A stretch of DNA of 64,000 bases from Marinirhabdus sp050859505 (GCF_050859505.1 NZ_CP193934.1:3348001-3412000), one strand, 5' to 3'. Counted from the stretch's first letter, positions 7,670 through 17,855 are shown. Notes: generated by a model not told the origin, from the sequence alone. Numbers and translations: made by a program.

Positions 7670-10162
7670 ATGATTAAACACCTTACGCTCGCTTTCCTTT
7701 TTATTTCCATAACCCTTAGTGCACAACTGAAATCTCCAGCCGAATTTTTAGGCTACGAAGTGGGAACAGAATTTTCACGTCACGCAGACGTGGTACGTTA
7801 TTTTGAGCACGTAGCTGCTAATAGTAGTATGGTGACATACGATACCTACGGAAAAACGAATGAACGCAGACCTTTAACATACGCAGTAATTTCAACAGAA
7901 CAAAACATTGCGAATATTGAGCAAATAAGAAAAGATAACTTAATAAATGCTGGATTGGAAAATGGCAGTGCAAGTCCGCAAACCGCTATTGTCTGGTTAA
8001 GTTATAACGTTCACGGAAATGAAGCCTCCAGTACTGAAGCTGCCATGAGCACGCTCTACACACTCATTACCGAAAAACAGGCATGGCTACAAAACACTGT
8101 AGTAATTATTGATCCTTGCGTAAACCCAGACGGGCGCGATCGCTATGCTAACTGGTATAACCAGGCAAAAGCTACACCTTACAACGCAAAGCAAGCTGCG
8201 TACGAACACAACGAACCCTGGCCAGGTGGAAGACCAAATCATTATTTGTTCGACTTAAACCGTGACTGGGCGTGGGCAACACAAGTAGAAACACAGCAAC
8301 GCCTGAAGATTTACAACCAATGGATGCCACATATTCATGTAGATTTTCATGAACAGGGTATTAATGAGCCCTACTATTTTGCACCCGCTGCAGAGCCTTT
8401 TCATGAGATTATTAGTCCGTTTCAGCGGGAGTTTCAGACAGAAGTTGGTAAAAACCACGCCAAGTATTTTGATGCAGAAGGCTGGTTGTTTTTTACCCGG
8501 GAGCGTTTCGATTTGCTATATCCAAGTTATGGCGATACCTACCCTACTTTTATGGGCGCTATTGGAATGACCTACGAACAAGCGGGTCATGGGAGAGCCG
8601 GATTAGGAATTAATACCGACGAAGGTTTTGAACTTACTTTGGTAGATCGTGTAGCTCACCATACCACCACTGGATTATCTACAGTGGAAATGGGAAGTAA
8701 AAATGCAGCAAAACTGAATACCGAATTTAAAAAATTCTTCCAAAACGATGATCTCAAATACAAAAGTTATGTCCTAAAAGGGCATCCCGATAAGCTACAG
8801 GCGCTGGGAGAATTGCTTGACAAACACAACATCAAATACGGAATAAAAAGTAGCGGAACCGTAAACGGTTTTAATTACAGTGATCATAAAAATGGTTCCC
8901 TAACAGCTACCAATGCCTTGGTGGTAAGTACGAACCAACCAAAAGGAAAAATGGTGAAAGTATTGATGGAGCCGGATGCCGTATTAACCGAACCGTTAAC
9001 CTACGACATCACAGCCTGGAGTATCCCACATGCCTACGGATTGGAAGCCGTTGCGACTACAGGTCTCATTAGCACAGATAAAGAACTGTCTGCATACACT
9101 GTAAATAATGTAGCCTCTCCCAATGCGGCCGGATATCTGGTTTCCTGGGGTAGTATGTACGATGCGCAATTTTTAGCCGAATTATTACAAGAAGATATTC
9201 GTGTTCGTTTTACTGAAAAAGATTTAAAATTTGGCGGAAAAGACTTTGGCAAAGGAAGTTTGGTCATCACCAAAAGCGACAACCGAACCAACGAAAACTT
9301 CAACAATACAATAGTTGAAATTGCCAACAAACATAACCGTCAATTATACGCTTCAAACACTAGTTTTGGTGATACCCGTACCGATTTTGGATCTCCAGAC
9401 GTTAAGTTAATTAACAAACAGCGTATTGCTATGTTACGTGGTAATGGCGTTTCATCTTTAAATTATGGTGCTATTTGGCATTTCTTCGAACAACAATTAC
9501 ACTATCCTGTGACATCTATTGACACGGACGATTTTAGAGTGTCTACACTAAGCAGTTTTGATGTATTGGTGATGCCAAACGGTTGGTATTCCAGTTTAAA
9601 GGATGACACGATGAACGATCTAAAAACTTGGATACAGCGTGGCGGAAAGATTATCGCTATAGGTAGTGCCATGAACACTTTTGCAGGTAAAGATGGTTTC
9701 GATCTTAAGAGTAACAAGGCAGACGAAGAAAAAGGCGTTGACCAGGATGACAAAAAAGAAAACAAAGGAAATCTAACTCCTTACGACCAACGCGAACGCT
9801 CCAGTGTAAAAGATTTAATAACAGGAAGCATTTACAAAATAAAAATAGATCCAAGCCATCCCATGGCTTTTGGATATGGTGACGCGTACTACAGTTTAAA
9901 ACTAGGAAGTTCTTCTTTCTCATTTTTAGAAAATGGCTATAACGTTGGGTATATTGAAACGCCAACTTCAGTTTCTGGATTTTCTGGAGACGACGCCAAA
10001 AACAAACTCACCAATTCACTCGTGTTTGGAGAAGCCAGAATGGGTAGTGGTAGTATTATCTATATGGTAGATGACGTATTGTTTAGAAGTTTCTGGGAAA
10101 ATGGAAAACTGTTTTTTGTGAATTCTATATTTTTTGTAAACAATAATAAATTTACATTATAG
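7670..10162 (+). CDS. Secreted M14-family zinc carboxypeptidase
   Basis: About 830 aa from the ATG at 7670, which opens a clear signal peptide (MIKHLTLAFLFISITLSAQ); the longer frame from 7568 adds an implausible leader. The M14 fold is shown by the zinc ligands in VHGNEA (His 115, Glu 118), by CVNPDGRD and NRDW, and by the third ligand in DFHEQ (His 227). The C-terminal part is a class I amidotransferase-like domain seen in related Bacteroidota peptidases (inference), with no recognised catalytic motif. It probably cleaves peptides outside the cytoplasm. The imperfect -7 box TATCTTAG lies just upstream near 7636. The protein ends near 10162, where the next gene converges. Confidence 0.88.
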   Translation: MIKHLTLAFLFISITLSAQLKSPAEFLGYEVGTEFSRHADVVRYFEHVAANSSMVTYDTYGKTNERRPLTYAVISTEQNIANIEQIRKDNLINAGLENGSASPQTAIVWLSYNVHGNEASSTEAAMSTLYTLITEKQAWLQNTVVIIDPCVNPDGRDRYANWYNQAKATPYNAKQAAYEHNEPWPGGRPNHYLFDLNRDWAWATQVETQQRLKIYNQWMPHIHVDFHEQGINEPYYFAPAAEPFHEIISPFQREFQTEVGKNHAKYFDAEGWLFFTRERFDLLYPSYGDTYPTFMGAIGMTYEQAGHGRAGLGINTDEGFELTLVDRVAHHTTTGLSTVEMGSKNAAKLNTEFKKFFQNDDLKYKSYVLKGHPDKLQALGELLDKHNIKYGIKSSGTVNGFNYSDHKNGSLTATNALVVSTNQPKGKMVKVLMEPDAVLTEPLTYDITAWSIPHAYGLEAVATTGLISTDKELSAYTVNNVASPNAAGYLVSWGSMYDAQFLAELLQEDIRVRFTEKDLKFGGKDFGKGSLVITKSDNRTNENFNNTIVEIANKHNRQLYASNTSFGDTRTDFGSPDVKLINKQRIAMLRGNGVSSLNYGAIWHFFEQQLHYPVTSIDTDDFRVSTLSSFDVLVMPNGWYSSLKDDTMNDLKTWIQRGGKIIAIGSAMNTFAGKDGFDLKSNKADEEKGVDQDDKKENKGNLTPYDQRERSSVKDLITGSIYKIKIDPSHPMAFGYGDAYYSLKLGSSSFSFLENGYNVGYIETPTSVSGFSGDDAKNKLTNSLVFGEARMGSGSIIYMVDDVLFRSFWENGKLFFVNSIFFVNNNKFTL

Positions 10163-10211
10163 AGGACGTACTATAAAACAAAGAAACAGCTTGCCCTGAT
10201 GCCTATGAAGG

Positions 10212-10562
10212 TTAATGTGCAAGCTGTTGAAGGGGTATACTTAAGTTTACGTTTTTAACACCAAAACGGTAAAATTTCGAGTAGGAATTTACAAAAAGAA
10301 CATACTGCGTTGCATTGTTCTCTAGTGCTACCGGATTTTTATAGGCAGGTTTTATTTCAACAGGGGAAGTACCAAACCCGATAGCATTTAAATCATTTTT
10401 TAAACTTAACAGTGTTTCCAGCATAAATAGGCCCAAATCTGAGGGGATTTCGATGGAAGTGTTTTCAAATTGCTTTACTGAACTAACCAGGTATTCCGAA
10501 ATTGTCTTTTGTTTTAGGACCTCTAAAAATATTCCTTGCTGCCTATACGCCACGGGTGTCAT
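10212..10562 (-). CDS. Hypothetical protein, 116 aa
   Basis: I do not recognise this protein. It lacks a signal peptide or membrane segment and has no clear motif. It follows the secreted beta-rich gene at 10591 by 28 bases on the same strand, so they may be cotranscribed. The tail sequence encoding QQLAH is part of an inverted repeat (AACAGCTTGC 10185-10194 with GCAAGCTGTT 10219-10228) that could act as a weak hairpin between the converging genes. The protein may be real, because the frame is long for this AT-rich DNA, but coding potential is modest. Confidence 0.5.
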   Translation of the reverse strand: MTPVAYRQQGIFLEVLKQKTISEYLVSSVKQFENTSIEIPSDLGLFMLETLLSLKNDLNAIGFGTSPVEIKPAYKNPVALENNATQYVLFVNSYSKFYRFGVKNVNLSIPLQQLAH

Positions 10563-10590
10563 GGTATAGTAGATTCCACCCTTTCTTCAT

Positions 10591-11301
10591 TTATTCTCTG
10601 CTACTCCATATTTCATGGATTGGATCTCCTTTACTCGATAAGCCTGAGTGATGCCACGCGCCATCAATAAGTTCATAATCAAATTTTAAACTCCGTCCGG
10701 TTTTGGAGTCGTCTCTTGAAAAGAATTCTATATTCTCTGTATATTCACCAGCTACCGTAGTATATGTTCCTCCACCAGTTCCCATAAATTCTTTTGTTTC
10801 TGTATTATACGCTATCCATTGAAACCGAGTTCCCGATAAAATTTTCATCGTTTTTCTGGGTCCATTTGTATCACGAGCTTGCGTTTTGCCTTCTCTAATT
10901 CTGCCAGACATTAGCCATGCGCCTTGTAGCTTTCCTGGGATACCTGTGTCTATTCTGTTTAATTTCATGTCACTGCCTACAATTTCAAGTACACTATCTG
11001 TAGTAATAACCTTAAAAGCTACCTCAGTTCCCACGCGTTCAGAATTATCTGTGTCAAATTCTACTTTTTCTGTCATAAGATCTCCTTCTAATTTCCATGT
11101 ACCCCCATTGGAGTTAATAAATTTTCCAGTAGTTGCATCGTATGTCGTTAACACTTGATAGCCATCTGCAAAAATAACGACGCTTCTAAGGCTATCTCCA
11201 TTTTCAGAAGTTGTAAAAGTTTCCCACGCTCCAATAACAGTCTGCGCTTTCATTCCAAATGAAATACTTGTGCAAATAAGTATAATAATTATTTTTCTCA
11301 T
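10591..11301 (-). CDS. Secreted protein with two related beta-rich domains
   Basis: 236 aa with a signal peptide ending near AQ at residue 20. The mature part has two similar halves, each opening with a GAW segment (GAWETFTTSENGD and GAWLMSGRIREGK) and containing a GGTW/GGTY strand, which looks like a duplicated lipocalin-like domain. In Flavobacteriaceae such proteins are annotated only as membrane or secreted protein. The function is unknown; probably periplasmic or surface. Confidence 0.75.
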   Translation of the reverse strand: MRKIIIILICTSISFGMKAQTVIGAWETFTTSENGDSLRSVVIFADGYQVLTTYDATTGKFINSNGGTWKLEGDLMTEKVEFDTDNSERVGTEVAFKVITTDSVLEIVGSDMKLNRIDTGIPGKLQGAWLMSGRIREGKTQARDTNGPRKTMKILSGTRFQWIAYNTETKEFMGTGGGTYTTVAGEYTENIEFFSRDDSKTGRSLKFDYELIDGAWHHSGLSSKGDPIHEIWSSRE

Positions 11302-11606
11302 AACTTCAAATTTTAGTCTTGATTATCCTAACGCATTCAAATGATTTTCTATGATGAACGACTTTTTAAGAGGTTCATTTACAAAACCTTTTGACTAATA
11401 TACTTAAAATTTCTTGGATGTATAGCTTGAGGAAATACCAGATAAGGATAGTGAAGCAATGGCCTTTTTACACGAGTATTACACATAAGTCCAGGGCTTT
11501 ATTTAAATAGATCCTTGTGCGCTGTGTATTTGCAAGCACATTATTTTAACCTTACAAGACTCGGTTATTGCGCCTAAATTTGATTTAAACCTAATTCACA
11601 TTACTA
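11302..11606. other. Noncoding stretch between two minus-strand secreted-protein genes
   Basis: No convincing ORF, RNA or repeat was found. A short plus-strand open stretch (LEEIPDKDSEAMAFLHEYYT, then stop) near 11429-11491 reads like protein but has no start and is not supported by anything else; it could be a decayed fragment. The 5' part would hold the promoter of the gene at 10591-11301. Confidence 0.4.
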
Positions 11607-12857
11607 TTATAGGTCGTTTAGCGGAAGTTCTTCGTTTACTAACTTCCCTACAAAGGCTTCAAAGGATTTTACAAATTCATTATACTTCTCCCCTGTTGCC
11701 GGCCCGTTAAACCCTGTGTGGATTTTACGTACGGCTCCAGCTTTATCTATAAAAATAGTAGTTGGATAGCTTAATACATCACTAAGCATGGGGAGTTTTT
11801 GATTGGCTTTTTTCTTATCACTACTCCCGTATTGCGCTAAAAGAATTGGATACGGTACGCCTACTTTTTCTTTTAACCGATTAATGCCTGCCATGGCTTT
11901 TTCTTCGGTAGGAGCATATTCAAAAGCCAAGGATACAAATTCCAGGTTTTCGTTTTTATTTTTATTATAATAGTCGGTATAGTAACGCGTTTCGTCCAGG
12001 CAGTTAGGACACCAGGTGCCCATGATTTGTACAATAACTACTTTATTTTTAAAGCGGTCATCTGCTAGTGATACTTCTTTTCCGTTAGTATCCGGGAAGG
12101 TAAACTCTAATTTTTCATAGCCATCACGTAAAAAGGTAAGGGAGTCTGCTCTTGGAAGTTCATAGGCTTCATTTTTACGAGCGCTAAAAGGTTCTTTCCA
12201 ATGGTTCCCAGAGTAGAACATACCGTTCATTACAGAATCGCCTTGTATTTTGGCTTCAAATAAAAAGGCGTGTGCCCCGTCAAAGGTAGAAAGGCGCAGG
12301 GTATCATTTTCTACAGAGCCGTCCAGATAGCGATAATCTCCCGTAGTGGTTCTAAAGGTTCCTGTTACTTTATGCCCAACTTGTTTAAAAGTACCTTTGG
12401 CTATATAGCGATCTGCTGCTTTGTTGGGGCTAAAAACCGTTTCCCAGTTTCCGGTCACGGTTGCTTTAGGTGCTGCCGTTACGGCAAAGCGTTCCTTACG
12501 GCCTTGCTTCATTTTAAATGGCATTATTCTATTTAAACTCGGTTTTATAAAATTTCCATTAATACTATCTGGTGTAAACACCCCTTTAAAAACTCCTTCA
12601 TAAATAGGGTGTGCAATAATAATGGAGTCTCCTTTTATAGTGACATCATCAAAAATTACTTCTTCTTCGGCATTAAGCACTGTTATCCCTTTATCTTCAG
12701 CATAGGTAAATAGAAAAGGCATTTGTTTTCCATCCATCACTTCTAAGGTTGCCCGCCATTCGCCTTCCACGGGTTTGCTAACTTCTCTGTTGCATGAAAA
12801 CAATAAAAAGAAAATACTAAAAAATATAAAAATTCTGGAAAGAGAATGTGGAATCAT
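11607..12857 (-). CDS. TlpA/ResA-type thiol-disulfide lipoprotein
   Basis: The ATG at 12857 gives MIPHSLSRIFIFF with lipobox LLFSC, so the protein is an envelope lipoprotein of 416 aa; the frame extending to 12905 would spoil the signal. The first two-thirds form a beta-rich domain of the type often fused to Bacteroidota TlpA proteins. The C-terminal thioredoxin domain carries the redox pair in GTWCPNCLDE near residues 282-285 and a cis-proline in SYPTT. It probably reduces or rearranges disulfides in the periplasm. It is divergently placed from pheT, sharing about 110 bp of promoter region. Confidence 0.88.
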   Translation of the reverse strand: MIPHSLSRIFIFFSIFFLLFSCNREVSKPVEGEWRATLEVMDGKQMPFLFTYAEDKGITVLNAEEEVIFDDVTIKGDSIIIAHPIYEGVFKGVFTPDSINGNFIKPSLNRIMPFKMKQGRKERFAVTAAPKATVTGNWETVFSPNKAADRYIAKGTFKQVGHKVTGTFRTTTGDYRYLDGSVENDTLRLSTFDGAHAFLFEAKIQGDSVMNGMFYSGNHWKEPFSARKNEAYELPRADSLTFLRDGYEKLEFTFPDTNGKEVSLADDRFKNKVVIVQIMGTWCPNCLDETRYYTDYYNKNKNENLEFVSLAFEYAPTEEKAMAGINRLKEKVGVPYPILLAQYGSSDKKKANQKLPMLSDVLSYPTTIFIDKAGAVRKIHTGFNGPATGEKYNEFVKSFEAFVGKLVNEELPLNDL

Positions 12858-12940
12858 AAAAATGGTATTAATTAGGTGAAGCTCCATAAAATTTATGAAA
12901 CTCATTCTATAAAAGTAATCACAAAAAATGGTATAAATGC

Positions 12941-12948
12941 TATCTTTG
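12941..12948 (+). promoter_or_regulatory. TATCTTTG -7 promoter box for pheT
   Basis: Exact match to the Bacteroidota consensus TAnnTTTG, 24 bases upstream of the pheT start. No clear -33 TTG was identified. Confidence 0.55.
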
Positions 12949-12971
12949 CGGTTCGTTAAGAATTTTTTAGG

Positions 12972-15398
12972 ATGAAGATATCATACAACTGGCTTAAACA
13001 ATTTGTAAACCTGGACTGGGATGCTCAAAAAACAGGTGAACTCCTTACAGACCTAGGACTGGAAATTGAAGGAATTACTAATTTTACTTCGGTGCCTGGA
13101 GGAATGAAAGGTGTTATAGTAGGTCACGTTTTGGAATGTGAACCGCACCCTAACGCAGATCGCTTACAATTGACCAAAGTAGACCTTGGAAATGGACAAA
13201 CTGTACAAATTGTTTGTGGTGCTCCCAATGTGGCTAAAGGTCAGAAAGTGCCCGTAGCAACTGTTGGCACTACGCTCTATGATGAAAAAGGAATTCCATG
13301 GGAGATTAAAAAAGGAAAGATTCGTGGGGAAGAAAGTATGGGAATGATCTGTGCCGAAGACGAATTAGGCCTGGGAAAAAGTCACGATGGAATTATGATT
13401 CTTGACCAAGCGTTAGAACCTGGAACTCCGTGTGCCTCGATTTTTGAAGTTGAAAACGACATTGTTTTTGAAATTGGTCTCACTCCTAACCGTGCCGATG
13501 CCATGAGTCATTGGGGTGTAGCGCGCGACCTGCGTGCAGGTTTATTGCGACAAGATATATCTCTAGAACTCATTACACCATCCACAAGTAACTTTCACAC
13601 AGACAGTCGCAGCCTGAAAATTGATGTAGAAGTTAAAGATACCGAAAGAGCACCCCGTTATTGCGGTGTTACCCTTAGCGGACTTAAAGTAGAAGCATCG
13701 CCTGCTTGGCTGCAAAACCGGTTAAAAGCTATTGGCGTTAGCCCTATTAACAACATCGTGGATGCAACAAATTATGTATTACACGAGCTTGGTCAACCCT
13801 TACACGCCTTTGATGCTGTAAAAATTACCAAAAATAAAGTTGAAGTAAAAACACTTCCTGCAGGGACAAAATTCATCACTTTAGACGGCGTAGAACGTGA
13901 ATTGCACGAAGAAGACCTAATGATTTGCGATGCTGAAAAACCTATGTGTATTGCAGGTGTTTTTGGCGGTGAACATAGCGGTGTTACCCAAAGTACAACG
14001 AGTATATTCTTGGAAAGCGCTTATTTTAATCCTGTAAGCGTTCGTAAAACGGCAAAACGCCACGGATTGAATACGGATGCCTCTTTCCGTTTTGAAAGAG
14101 GAATTGATCCAAAAATATGTGACTATGCTCTAAGACGCGCTGCTATTTTAATTCAGGAAGTTGCGGGTGGAGAAATTACAAGCGAGGTGATAGATATTTA
14201 TCAAAACAAAATTGAAGATCACCAAGTATTTCTAAATTTTGAAAATACTACAAAATTAATTGGACAGGAAATTCCTAAAGAGACCATTAAAGATATTTTA
14301 TCTTCTTTGGAGATTAAAATTAATAACGTGACAGAATCTGGTTTAGGAATGACCATTCCAGCGTATCGAAATGACGTAACACGTGAGGCAGATGTAATTG
14401 AAGAAATCCTTCGTGTATATGGATACAACAACATACATTTTACTGAAAAGCTAAACGCGAGTATTGCTGCCAATTTAAAGGTAGAAGATCACCTGGTGCA
14501 AAATAAAATTGGCGGATTACTAACTTCACTTGGTTTCCACGAGATGTTGGCAAATTCATTAACCAACCCCTCCTATGTGGCACTCGCTGAAAACTTAAAA
14601 TCAGAACACAACATAATGATGCTTAACCCCTTGAGCAAAGAACTTTCGGCAATGCGCCAGAGTATGTTGTTTGGTGCGCTAGAAGCTTTAAGTTACAACC
14701 AGAACCGAAAAATGCCGAATGTGAAGTTATTCGAATTTGGTAAAACATACCACAACTTCACTGGCGGTCGCGAAGAGCACAAACATATGTCGCTTTTAGT
14801 TTCAGGAAATAGTGTGGCAGACAGTTGGGCAAGCGTTCAAAAAACAACTACTTTTTTCTATCTGAAAGGTATTGTTATTTCAATTTTAGAGCGATTAGGA
14901 ATTAGTGAAACTGTAGAAAAACAGTCAAAAAATCCTGTGTTAACAGAAGGTATTGCGCTTTCAAAAGATAAGAAAATCCTCGTGGAATTTGGGGTACTAA
15001 AAAAACAAGTCCTCAAAGCTTTTGATGTTGAAGCCGAAACATTGTATGCCGATTTTAATTGGGATGCTATTTTAGCTGAAATTTCTTCAGCAACATTTCA
15101 CGTAGCGCCTATTTCGAAGTTTCCAAAGGTAAAACGTGACTTTGCTTTGCTCCTGGACGAAGGTGTGTCTTTTTCAGCATTGCAAGAAGCCGCCTTTGCT
15201 ACCGAAAAACAATTGCTGAAAGATGTAAATCTATTTGACGTTTACATAGGTAAAAACCTTCCAGAAGGTAAGAAATCTTACGCACTTAGTTTCACCTTGC
15301 TAGACGAAAGAAAAACCTTGACAGATAAGCAGATAGATAAGATCATGAAAAAACTCCAAAACCGATTTGAAACCGATTTTGGAGCTCAATTGCGCTAA
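12972..15398 (+). CDS. pheT: Phenylalanine-tRNA ligase beta subunit
   Basis: 808 aa, standard bacterial PheT length. It attaches phenylalanine to tRNA-Phe together with PheS, which is not in the window. Domains in order: the tRNA-binding EMAP-like domain around residues 40-155 (GHVLECEPHPNADRLQL), B3/B4 editing domain, B5 domain, catalytic-like core and C-terminal FDX-ACB anticodon-binding domain (PISKFPKVKRDFALL). The gene is monocistronic in this window. GCTAACA/TGTTAGC forms a small hairpin overlapping the stop codon (15394-15414) without a T tract. Confidence 0.97.
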   Translation: MKISYNWLKQFVNLDWDAQKTGELLTDLGLEIEGITNFTSVPGGMKGVIVGHVLECEPHPNADRLQLTKVDLGNGQTVQIVCGAPNVAKGQKVPVATVGTTLYDEKGIPWEIKKGKIRGEESMGMICAEDELGLGKSHDGIMILDQALEPGTPCASIFEVENDIVFEIGLTPNRADAMSHWGVARDLRAGLLRQDISLELITPSTSNFHTDSRSLKIDVEVKDTERAPRYCGVTLSGLKVEASPAWLQNRLKAIGVSPINNIVDATNYVLHELGQPLHAFDAVKITKNKVEVKTLPAGTKFITLDGVERELHEEDLMICDAEKPMCIAGVFGGEHSGVTQSTTSIFLESAYFNPVSVRKTAKRHGLNTDASFRFERGIDPKICDYALRRAAILIQEVAGGEITSEVIDIYQNKIEDHQVFLNFENTTKLIGQEIPKETIKDILSSLEIKINNVTESGLGMTIPAYRNDVTREADVIEEILRVYGYNNIHFTEKLNASIAANLKVEDHLVQNKIGGLLTSLGFHEMLANSLTNPSYVALAENLKSEHNIMMLNPLSKELSAMRQSMLFGALEALSYNQNRKMPNVKLFEFGKTYHNFTGGREEHKHMSLLVSGNSVADSWASVQKTTTFFYLKGIVISILERLGISETVEKQSKNPVLTEGIALSKDKKILVEFGVLKKQVLKAFDVEAETLYADFNWDAILAEISSATFHVAPISKFPKVKRDFALLLDEGVSFSALQEAAFATEKQLLKDVNLFDVYIGKNLPEGKKSYALSFTLLDERKTLTDKQIDKIMKKLQNRFETDFGAQLR

Positions 15399-15445
15399 CA
15401 ATTTAGCTGTTAGCAAAGTAAGCTAGGTAGTATGCCTAAATGTAT

Positions 15446-16078
15446 CTACATTTTTTTCATATCCTGTGCAGGTAATAAAACCGCGTCTATTACGTGAATT
15501 ACGCCATTAGATTGGTTTACGTTTGCAATGGTTACTGTAGAAGCATTTCCGTTTTCGTCTGTAACAATTACAGATTTCCCTTTAAGGCTTGCAGTTAATG
15601 TTCCGCCAGCTACTGTTGTCAACGTTGCTTTACCTTTACCTTTTTTTATGGCTGCTACAATATCATTAGCTTTCATAGTACCTGCCACTACGTGATAGGT
15701 TAAAATACCTTGTAACATTTTCTTGTTTTCAGGCTTCAAAAGTGTTGCTACTGTACCAGCTGGAAGTGCATCAAAAGCTGCATTTGTTGGTGCAAAAACG
15801 GTGAAGGGTCCTTTAGATTGTAAAGTTTCTACAAGATCTGCCGCTTTAACAGCTGCAACCAATGTGGTGTGGTCTTTAGAATTAACAGCATTCTCCACAA
15901 TATTTTTGCTTGGATACATGGCTGCTCCACCCACCATTACTGTTTTTTCTTTCATCATCTTCTTTTCCATCTTCTCTTTCTTTTTGTCAGTCATCATTTT
16001 GTCTTGAGCAAAAGAAGAAGTTCCAATAAGTAAGGTTACTGCAAATAAAGCTGTGGTAATAATTTTAAATCGTTTCAT
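15446..16078 (-). CDS. Secreted fasciclin (FAS1) domain protein
   Basis: 210 aa. A signal peptide (MKRFKIITTALFAVTLLIG) is followed by a highly charged Lys/Met-rich linker (residues 26-47) and one FAS1 domain, with the H1/H2 hallmarks FTVFAPTNAAFDALP and NGVIHVIDAVLLP. FAS1 domains mediate adhesion or cell-surface binding. A second FAS1 gene follows upstream on the same strand (16184-16738), suggesting a local duplication. It is likely exported to the surface or periplasm. Confidence 0.92.
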   Translation of the reverse strand: MKRFKIITTALFAVTLLIGTSSFAQDKMMTDKKKEKMEKKMMKEKTVMVGGAAMYPSKNIVENAVNSKDHTTLVAAVKAADLVETLQSKGPFTVFAPTNAAFDALPAGTVATLLKPENKKMLQGILTYHVVAGTMKANDIVAAIKKGKGKATLTTVAGGTLTASLKGKSVIVTDENGNASTVTIANVNQSNGVIHVIDAVLLPAQDMKKM

Positions 16079-16183
16079 CTATTTTGTTTTTAAGGTTATG
16101 TACCCTATAAACGCAGTAGTAGAGATGCAGGTTTTTTTTGTACCGCACTTTGGGATTTATTTAACCTTTTAAGAATCCTGAAA

Positions 16184-16738
16184 TTAGTGCACTGTACTAG
16201 GCAACAACAACCCATCTACAATGTGAAAGAAACCATTTTTGTGTACGTAGTCTTTGGCAATTATAGTAGCGGTATTTCCTTGCCCATCAAATAAAACTAA
16301 TTTTCCTGCAACCTCTTTTACCCCTAATCGCTGACCTAAAATAGTATTAAAGTAGGCCGTTCCCTTACCATTGGCAACAGCTTTTACAAGTGAATAGCTA
16401 TCCACACGGCCAGGAATTAAATGATAGGTTATAAAAGGTTTCCAGGAATCTGCAAACAACGATTTTTCTTTAGCTTCGTCTAAGTTGCTGAACGAATTAT
16501 TTACCATTACAAATGCAGTAAGCATAGCATCATCTGCAATGACACCTGTTTTAAATAAAGGAGCCACTTTTGAAAATTCAGTAGTATTTTCAATATTTTG
16601 AAAAAGTGATTTTTCTGAAGAATATGTAAGCCCCTTCCATTCTTTGGTAGTAATTTGTGTATTTGTATTGGTGTATTTTTGTGCTGAAGCAGTAAACGCT
16701 ACTAATACACACACTAAAAATAAGGTTCTAAATTTCAT
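16184..16738 (-). CDS. Secreted fasciclin-like (FAS1) protein
   Basis: The ATG at 16738 gives a clear signal peptide (MKFRTLFLVCVLVAFTASA); the extension to 16780 is not needed. 184 aa, one FAS1 domain diverged at the first motif, but with TYHLIPGRVDS-like central and GFFHIVDGLLLPS C-terminal motifs. It lies about 105 bp upstream of the first FAS1 gene on the same strand. The usual FAPTN motif is replaced, so ligand binding may differ. Confidence 0.85.
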   Translation of the reverse strand: MKFRTLFLVCVLVAFTASAQKYTNTNTQITTKEWKGLTYSSEKSLFQNIENTTEFSKVAPLFKTGVIADDAMLTAFVMVNNSFSNLDEAKEKSLFADSWKPFITYHLIPGRVDSYSLVKAVANGKGTAYFNTILGQRLGVKEVAGKLVLFDGQGNTATIIAKDYVHKNGFFHIVDGLLLPSTVH

Positions 16739-16883
16739 AAGTATTGGAATTATGCCAAAGGTACATAAAAATGACTTCAAGAAGTATATTGTAATTTTTA
16801 CACCAGATTAGCTCTTTAAAGTATGTACTGTTAAAATATTGTATTCCTGCAAAACGTTTCTTATTTTTAAAAGAAAAACGGGT

Positions 16884-17603
16884 ATGCTATCTAAGACCAA
16901 TCTTGAAATAACGCTACAAAGCATTCGGCGTAAGCGTATAACTTCTGAAGATCTTCTTACTGAAGTGGAAACTATTTTTCAGCAAAATGAAACCGAAAGA
17001 GCCGAAATTACCGAACGATTAACAACGCCTTCTTCTGTTAGTGAAAATTCTTTTGACATATCTAAACTAGAGAGTGAAAAAATCTATCATATTTCAGACA
17101 TAAAAAAAATATGTGTGGCATACCGATTGCGATTTTTAGATTCTCATTTTTTCAAAAAAGAAATTCCAGAAGAAGCTATTTCAAAAATAAGACACTTGGA
17201 GAAAGAACACAATAGTACTTTTAACTCTTTTAAAATTGTAGCTCCAGCAAAGTTGTTAAAACTTGAAAATGCGGACGATCCGCTACTATTTTTACCCTTG
17301 GGAAACGATTATTTTTACCTTATACATAAATGGGGAAAGGACTTGCACCCGCTACGTAAATGGTTCATGTGGCCCTACAAAAGTCTTGACAATTTGGTAG
17401 TTACCGTATTTTTTATAAGCATTTTCCTTACATCAATAACACCACTACATCTTTTTACACAGGGTGAAGTGACCAACCAGGAATACCTCTTAATGTTCTT
17501 ATTTATGTTTAAAGCCGTGGGCGGCATCGTATTATTTTACGGTTTTGCCAAGGGAAAGAATTTTAATACCGTTATTTGGAATAGTAAATATTATAACGCC
17601 TAA
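16884..17603 (+). CDS. Hypothetical membrane protein with two C-terminal helices
   Basis: About 239 aa from the ATG at 16884; the frame can start at 16839, but that adds a poor leader. A soluble N-terminal part of about 165 residues is followed by two hydrophobic segments near residues 180-200 and 214-236 of the longer frame. I do not recognise the family. The next gene, DUF2007, begins 9 bases after the stop, suggesting a small operon. Confidence 0.7.
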   Translation: MLSKTNLEITLQSIRRKRITSEDLLTEVETIFQQNETERAEITERLTTPSSVSENSFDISKLESEKIYHISDIKKICVAYRLRFLDSHFFKKEIPEEAISKIRHLEKEHNSTFNSFKIVAPAKLLKLENADDPLLFLPLGNDYFYLIHKWGKDLHPLRKWFMWPYKSLDNLVVTVFFISIFLTSITPLHLFTQGEVTNQEYLLMFLFMFKAVGGIVLFYGFAKGKNFNTVIWNSKYYNA

Positions 17604-17612
17604 ACCTTAATT

Positions 17613-17855
17613 ATGAGCGATAACTTAGAAGAAACCACGAGAATTTATACCGGCCCGGCAATGATTGCACAAGGCCTGAGAGCAAGATTAAACGATCTAG
17701 GGATAGAACCTATCGTAAAAGACGATCACCAAAGTGGCATTACCAGTGGTTTTGCTGTAGGCGTGCCAGGACAAGTACGTATGTTTATTAGAAAAGATGA
17801 ATTGGCCACAGCCCAAGAAACTATTGAAGAGTTTTTAAGGGAAATTGAGGAGTAG
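17613..17855 (+). CDS. DUF2007 domain protein
   Basis: 80 aa, full length for the small DUF2007 family (putative signal-transducing, ferredoxin-like fold), with GPAMIAQGLRARLNDLGIEP at the start. No catalytic role is known. It follows the membrane protein gene by 9 bases. The repeat element at 17856-18346 begins directly at its stop codon. Confidence 0.85.
   Translation: MSDNLEETTRIYTGPAMIAQGLRARLNDLGIEPIVKDDHQSGITSGFAVGVPGQVRMFIRKDELATAQETIEEFLREIEE

Noticed and set aside
10185..10228. AACAGCTTGC...GCAAGCTGTT as a terminator
   Set aside because: Loop of 24 bases and no T tract; too weak to call.
11429..11491. Protein-like open stretch in the gap before the TlpA-type gene
   Set aside because: No start codon and only about 20 residues; kept only as a possible decayed fragment.
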